A DNA stretch of 7,593 nucleotides from NIOZ-UU13 sp049287505 (GTDB taxonomy: Bacteria > Planctomycetota > Phycisphaerae > Sedimentisphaerales > Anaerobacaceae). This document shows positions 5,308 to 7,593 of the stretch, piece after piece. The DNA is taken from assembly GCA_049287505.1 (NCBI GenBank), contig JBAQFY010000358.1:1-7593 (forward strand). The letters run 5' to 3'. How positions within the stretch are numbered: the stretch's first letter is position 1; each line of letters starts with the position of its first letter. Both the position numbers and the translations under genes were made by a program. The notes under the pieces were generated by a model. The model made no database searches, was not told where the DNA came from, and saw only the letters and a program-made list of their open reading frames with translations.

Positions 5308-6273
5308 GTGAGCGGTAAACTTGCAATAATATATCACGGCCTCGCAGTTTTGCTCGACGCAGGGCTGCCGATACTAAAGTCACTTGATACGGTCAGCGAA
5401 GGGTTGCAAGGGCATCTGAGAAAAATTTTCTCCGACTTAAGCAAATCTGTTTCACTGGGCAATAGCTTTGCAGATTCGATGGCCGAATATCCTAAAGTCT
5501 TCGCCAGGCTGGATATAATGCTCGTAAAATCAGCGGAGCTCTCGGGCGAATTGCCCAATTGTTTCAAGATGCTTTCCAAATGGTATGAGTTTAGTAACCG
5601 AATAAAAAAGATTCTCATCTCAAGACTAATTCTACCACTGCTGATTTTTCATATTATGGTGGTGATTGTTCCCCTGCCCTCGATGGTTTTAAGCGAAATC
5701 AGTATAAATGAATACATAACGAAGGTTGCAACAACATTAGGTTCCCTTTACCTTCTTATAGGAATAACCTTGACCTTTTACCACTCCATGCCAGATAACG
5801 GCATTTTTCGCAGACTTTTGGATGCCCTGATACTGAGAATTCCACTTTTAGGTCAGGCGGTTCGGCAGCTCTCGATATGTCGGTATTGCAGGGGATTCAA
5901 TATGCTCTATAAAGCCGGTGTGCCAATAACAGAATGTGCTGTAAAAGCCCCCGAATTAACAGGAAACTTAGTTATATCCGACCTGTTTAAGGGGGGCGCA
6001 GCAAGTGCAGCAGCCGGAAATATTACCTGTGATGGATTTTCCCGCAGATTACCTCCGGAGTATCTTAACCTTTGGCAAACCGGCGAACAAATTGGCGAGC
6101 TCGACAAGATGGTTGATAAGATAGCTGAAATTGCCGGCGACAGAGCCGAGCACCTGTTCACTGAATTTGCCCAATGGCTGCCAAGATTGCTTTATGCCCT
6201 GGTTTGTATTGTGATGATTATAATAATATTTAAGAAGGCAGCGTCGATAGGTTACCCTATAAATATTCCTTGA
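5308..6273 (+). CDS. Type II secretion / type IV pilus platform protein (GspF/PilC family)
   Basis: Proteins of this family sit in the inner membrane and link the assembly ATPase to pseudopilus or pilus building. Two T2SF domains are visible: about 2-110 (KLAIIYHGLAVLLDAGLPIL at the start, AELSGELP at 76-83) and about 182-300 (CRGFNMLYKAGVPITE, then TGEQIGELDKMV at 258-269). Hydrophobic segments at about 104-127, 141-160 and 292-309 give the usual three membrane spans. At 321 residues it is shorter than the common 400: the N-terminal extension is missing. I chose GTG 5308 because AAGAGG (5296-5301) lies six bases upstream; the TTG at 5284 has no such site. No GspE, GspG or pilin gene is in the window, so it is an orphan here. 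Its partner system cannot be told. Confidence 0.86.
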   Translation: MSGKLAIIYHGLAVLLDAGLPILKSLDTVSEGLQGHLRKIFSDLSKSVSLGNSFADSMAEYPKVFARLDIMLVKSAELSGELPNCFKMLSKWYEFSNRIKKILISRLILPLLIFHIMVVIVPLPSMVLSEISINEYITKVATTLGSLYLLIGITLTFYHSMPDNGIFRRLLDALILRIPLLGQAVRQLSICRYCRGFNMLYKAGVPITECAVKAPELTGNLVISDLFKGGAASAAAGNITCDGFSRRLPPEYLNLWQTGEQIGELDKMVDKIAEIAGDRAEHLFTEFAQWLPRLLYALVCIVMIIIIFKKAASIGYPINIP

Positions 6274-6297
6274 TAGAAATCACTGCGAGGGTATAAT
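6270..6297 (+). promoter_or_regulatory. Near-consensus promoter for pdxJ
   Basis: TTGATA (6270-6275), a 16-base spacer and a perfect TATAAT (6292-6297). The -35 box overlaps the TGA stop (6271-6273) of the upstream gene. Transcription would start near 6304, about 20 bases before the pdxJ ATG. It suggests pdxJ is transcribed on its own as well as by any read-through. Confidence 0.55.
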
Positions 6298-6324
6298 TTC
6301 CAAGGTTTATTGAGGGCAAGAAAA

Positions 6325-7056
6325 ATGGCCGTGCTGAATGTTAATATCGACCACGTTGCGACCGTCAGGCAGGCCCGCAGGACTGACGAGCCCGACCCTG
6401 TCTGGGCAGCGGTCGAATGCGAATTGGCCGGGGCAAACGGAATCACTATCCACCTGCGCCAGGACAGACGACATATCTGCGACAGAGATGTTCGGCTGTT
6501 AAAAGAAACGGTCGTATGCAAATTAAATCTTGAGATGTGTATGGCTGAGCCAATAGTCAAAATCGCCGAAGAAATTAAGCCGAACCAGGTAACTTTGGTC
6601 CCCGAAAAAAGAGCCGAGCTGACCACCGAAGGCGGCCTGGATTGCGCCAGATACAAAAGACGCCTTGCCGATGTTGTCAAAAGAATGCACAAAAAAGGCA
6701 TACTCGTAAGCACCTTCATCGCACCCGACAAAGAGCAAATCCTCGCCTCGGCCCGGACCGGCTGTAACGCAGTCGAGCTGCATACCGGCATGTACGCAAA
6801 CGCCAAAAGTCAAAGAGCTGTTAAAAAAAGATTGAGCGAGCTGGAAGCCGGCAAGGACCTGGCAATGGCAAACAAGCTGGTAGTTCACGCAGGCCACGGC
6901 CTGACATATCGTAACATCGCAGGCGTGGCGCGCATCAAAGATTTTTGTGAGTTCAACATCGGCCACAGCATTATAGCACGGGCGGTCTTCGTCGGTATAA
7001 GGCAGGCAACAGCCGAAATGATAAAATTGATAGATAAATTCAGCGCTCAAGGTTAA
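6325..7056 (+). CDS. pdxJ: Pyridoxine 5'-phosphate synthase
   Basis: PdxJ joins 3-amino-2-oxopropyl phosphate and 1-deoxy-D-xylulose 5-phosphate to form pyridoxine 5'-phosphate, the last ring-closing step of the DXP-dependent vitamin B6 pathway in the cytoplasm. The 243 residues match the usual length of this TIM-barrel enzyme. Motifs in order: LNVNIDHVATVRQAR (4-18), HLRQDRRHI (43-51), LNLEM with Glu70, LVPEKRAELTTEGGLD (91-106), ELHTG with Glu151, HAGHGLTY with His191 (188-195) and NIGHSIIARAV (211-221). The only deviation is Gln46 where E. coli has Glu in HLREDRRHI; other families also vary there. ATG 6325 is preceded by GAGGG eight bases upstream; a TTG at 6310 in the same frame is rejected. 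The presence of pdxJ implies the DXP-dependent B6 route. Confidence 0.96.
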   Translation: MAVLNVNIDHVATVRQARRTDEPDPVWAAVECELAGANGITIHLRQDRRHICDRDVRLLKETVVCKLNLEMCMAEPIVKIAEEIKPNQVTLVPEKRAELTTEGGLDCARYKRRLADVVKRMHKKGILVSTFIAPDKEQILASARTGCNAVELHTGMYANAKSQRAVKKRLSELEAGKDLAMANKLVVHAGHGLTYRNIAGVARIKDFCEFNIGHSIIARAVFVGIRQATAEMIKLIDKFSAQG

Positions 7057-7057
7057 A

Positions 7058-7150
7058 ATGAAGCAATTAACCGCTAATACGCAAAAAAAGAGAAGTGAAC
7101 TAAAGCGTAGAGTGCTTGTAGTTATGGATTATAACTTTAGTTCACTTTAA
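7058..7150 (+). CDS. Possible 30-residue small ORF between pdxJ and dapA
   Basis: ATG 7058 follows one base after the pdxJ stop and has AAGG (7049-7052) five bases before it. The frame runs to TAA at 7148-7150. The peptide is basic in its first half (Lys-Lys-Arg at 10-12, Lys-Arg-Arg at 16-18) and ends VLVVMDYNFSSL. Its DNA contains both arms of the inverted repeat at 7093-7147, so it may be repeat sequence that happens to be open, or a leader peptide for dapA. I recognise no family. Confidence 0.25.
   Translation: MKQLTANTQKKRSELKRRVLVVMDYNFSSL
7093..7147. repeat. 13-bp perfect inverted repeat with nested hairpin before dapA
   Basis: AAGTGAACTAAAG (7093-7105) and CTTTAGTTCACTT (7135-7147) are exact reverse complements with 29 bases between. 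Inside, AGTTAT (7120-7125) and ATAACT (7131-7136) form a smaller stem around GGATT whose 3' arm overlaps the outer one by two bases, so the two stems compete at that edge. No T-run follows, so it is not a standard terminator. It could be a repeat element or an mRNA leader structure. Confidence 0.65.
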
Positions 7151-7177
7151 GCGCTTTACGCTACTTTAGGCACTTTC
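7134..7177 (+). repeat. Degenerate 9-10 bp tandem repeat (ACTTTAGGC-like)
   Basis: Successive units read ACTTTAGTTC, ACTTTAAGCG, CTTTACGCT, ACTTTAGGC, ACTTTC. The array begins within the right arm of the inverted repeat and ends five bases before the AGGAG ribosome site of dapA (7182-7186). Heptamer-to-decamer repeats of this type also occur as dispersed intergenic repeats in planctomycetes, from memory. Confidence 0.5.
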
Positions 7178-7192
7178 ATGTAGGAGACTAAA

Positions 7193-7593
7193 ATGTTTAC
7201 AGGGGCAATGGTGGCGTTGGTTACGCCTTTTCAGGATGGCGAAATCGATTTTCAAACCCTCGATGAGCTGATTGATTTCCAACTGGAGGGCGGCATAGAC
7301 GGGATAGTGCCGGTAGGAACGACCGGCGAATCGCCCACGTTAAGTCACGATGAGCATAAACAGGTCATTGAAAGAGTCGTTAAGACCGTGGGTGGACAAG
7401 TCCCAGTAATTGCAGGTGCCGGCTCAAACAGCACCGCTGAGGCAATTGAGCTGACCGAATTCTCAAAAAAGGTAGGTGCTGATGCGACGTTGCAGGTCGG
7501 GCCGTACTATAACAAACCTACGCAGGAGGGTTTCTACCAGCATTTTAAGGCGATAGCAGAAGAGGTTGACCTGCCCATAGTATTGTATAATAT
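7193..7593 (+). CDS. dapA: 4-hydroxy-tetrahydrodipicolinate synthase, N-terminal part (runs off right edge)
   Basis: DapA condenses pyruvate with aspartate semialdehyde, the first step of the lysine and diaminopimelate branch, in the cytoplasm. The window holds the first 133 codons of about 290. Visible are the opening GAMVALVTPF (4-13), the G-T-T-G-E-S motif (42-47) with Thr43 and Thr44 of the proton relay, PVIAGAGSNST (71-81), the YYNKPTQEG segment (105-113) and LYN with Tyr132 just before the cut. The Schiff-base lysine lies outside. The QVGPYYNKP form instead of the more usual VTPYYNKP is a minor variation. AGGAG six bases before ATG 7193 supports the start. Related N-acetylneuraminate lyases share the fold, but GTTGES and YYNKPTQEG favour DapA. 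Confidence 0.93.
   Translation, partial: MFTGAMVALVTPFQDGEIDFQTLDELIDFQLEGGIDGIVPVGTTGESPTLSHDEHKQVIERVVKTVGGQVPVIAGAGSNSTAEAIELTEFSKKVGADATLQVGPYYNKPTQEGFYQHFKAIAEEVDLPIVLYN

Noticed and set aside
6252..7050. Minus-strand open frames opposite pdxJ
   Set aside because: pdxJ shows every family motif on the plus strand; the reverse frames are by-products of its codon use.
7057..7192. Lysine riboswitch before dapA
   Set aside because: The spacer is shorter than a typical L-box with its expression platform and I see none of its conserved core; the structure present is a simple long inverted repeat.

Overview
This window looks like ordinary chromosome from a planctomycete, most likely of the Phycisphaerae type (inference, not proven). 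The clues are a secreted LamG protein of the style abundant in that group, moderate base composition, and intergenic spaces filled with short dispersed repeats, including heptanucleotide arrays, AT-rich foldbacks and small palindromes. I see no phage, transposase, CRISPR array, toxin-antitoxin or defence system. The enzyme genes are housekeeping genes of vitamin, lipid and lysine synthesis.

Left part, minus strand, read from about 5020 down to 1. A small His-rich lipoprotein gene (4591-5016) is followed by pgsA (phosphatidylglycerophosphate synthase, start set at 4290), then ribBA (bifunctional riboflavin enzyme). A lipoprotein gene of unknown function follows, joined to ribBA by an ATGA overlap. 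After an 847-base intergenic region packed with repeats and hairpins comes the N-terminal 302 codons of a secreted LamG-domain protein that runs off the left edge. That gene has a good candidate sigma70-type promoter about 270 bases upstream, so its transcript would carry a long structured leader.

Right part, plus strand. From the divergent control region (5017-5307) a lone GspF/PilC-type inner-membrane platform protein is read, then pdxJ (pyridoxine 5'-phosphate synthase) with a near-consensus promoter overlapping the preceding stop codon. Next comes a 136-base spacer holding a 13-bp perfect inverted repeat and a possible 30-codon ORF, then the first 133 codons of dapA (4-hydroxy-tetrahydrodipicolinate synthase), cut by the right edge.

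The most interesting signals are how repeats have invaded gene starts. The N-terminus and most of the hydrophobic part of the signal peptide of the ribBA-coupled lipoprotein are encoded by two 7-nt repeat arrays. The ribosome-binding region of the small lipoprotein is duplicated around a palindrome. The spacer before dapA is a folded repeat that also carries an ORF. These are sequence observations; functional meaning is inferred.
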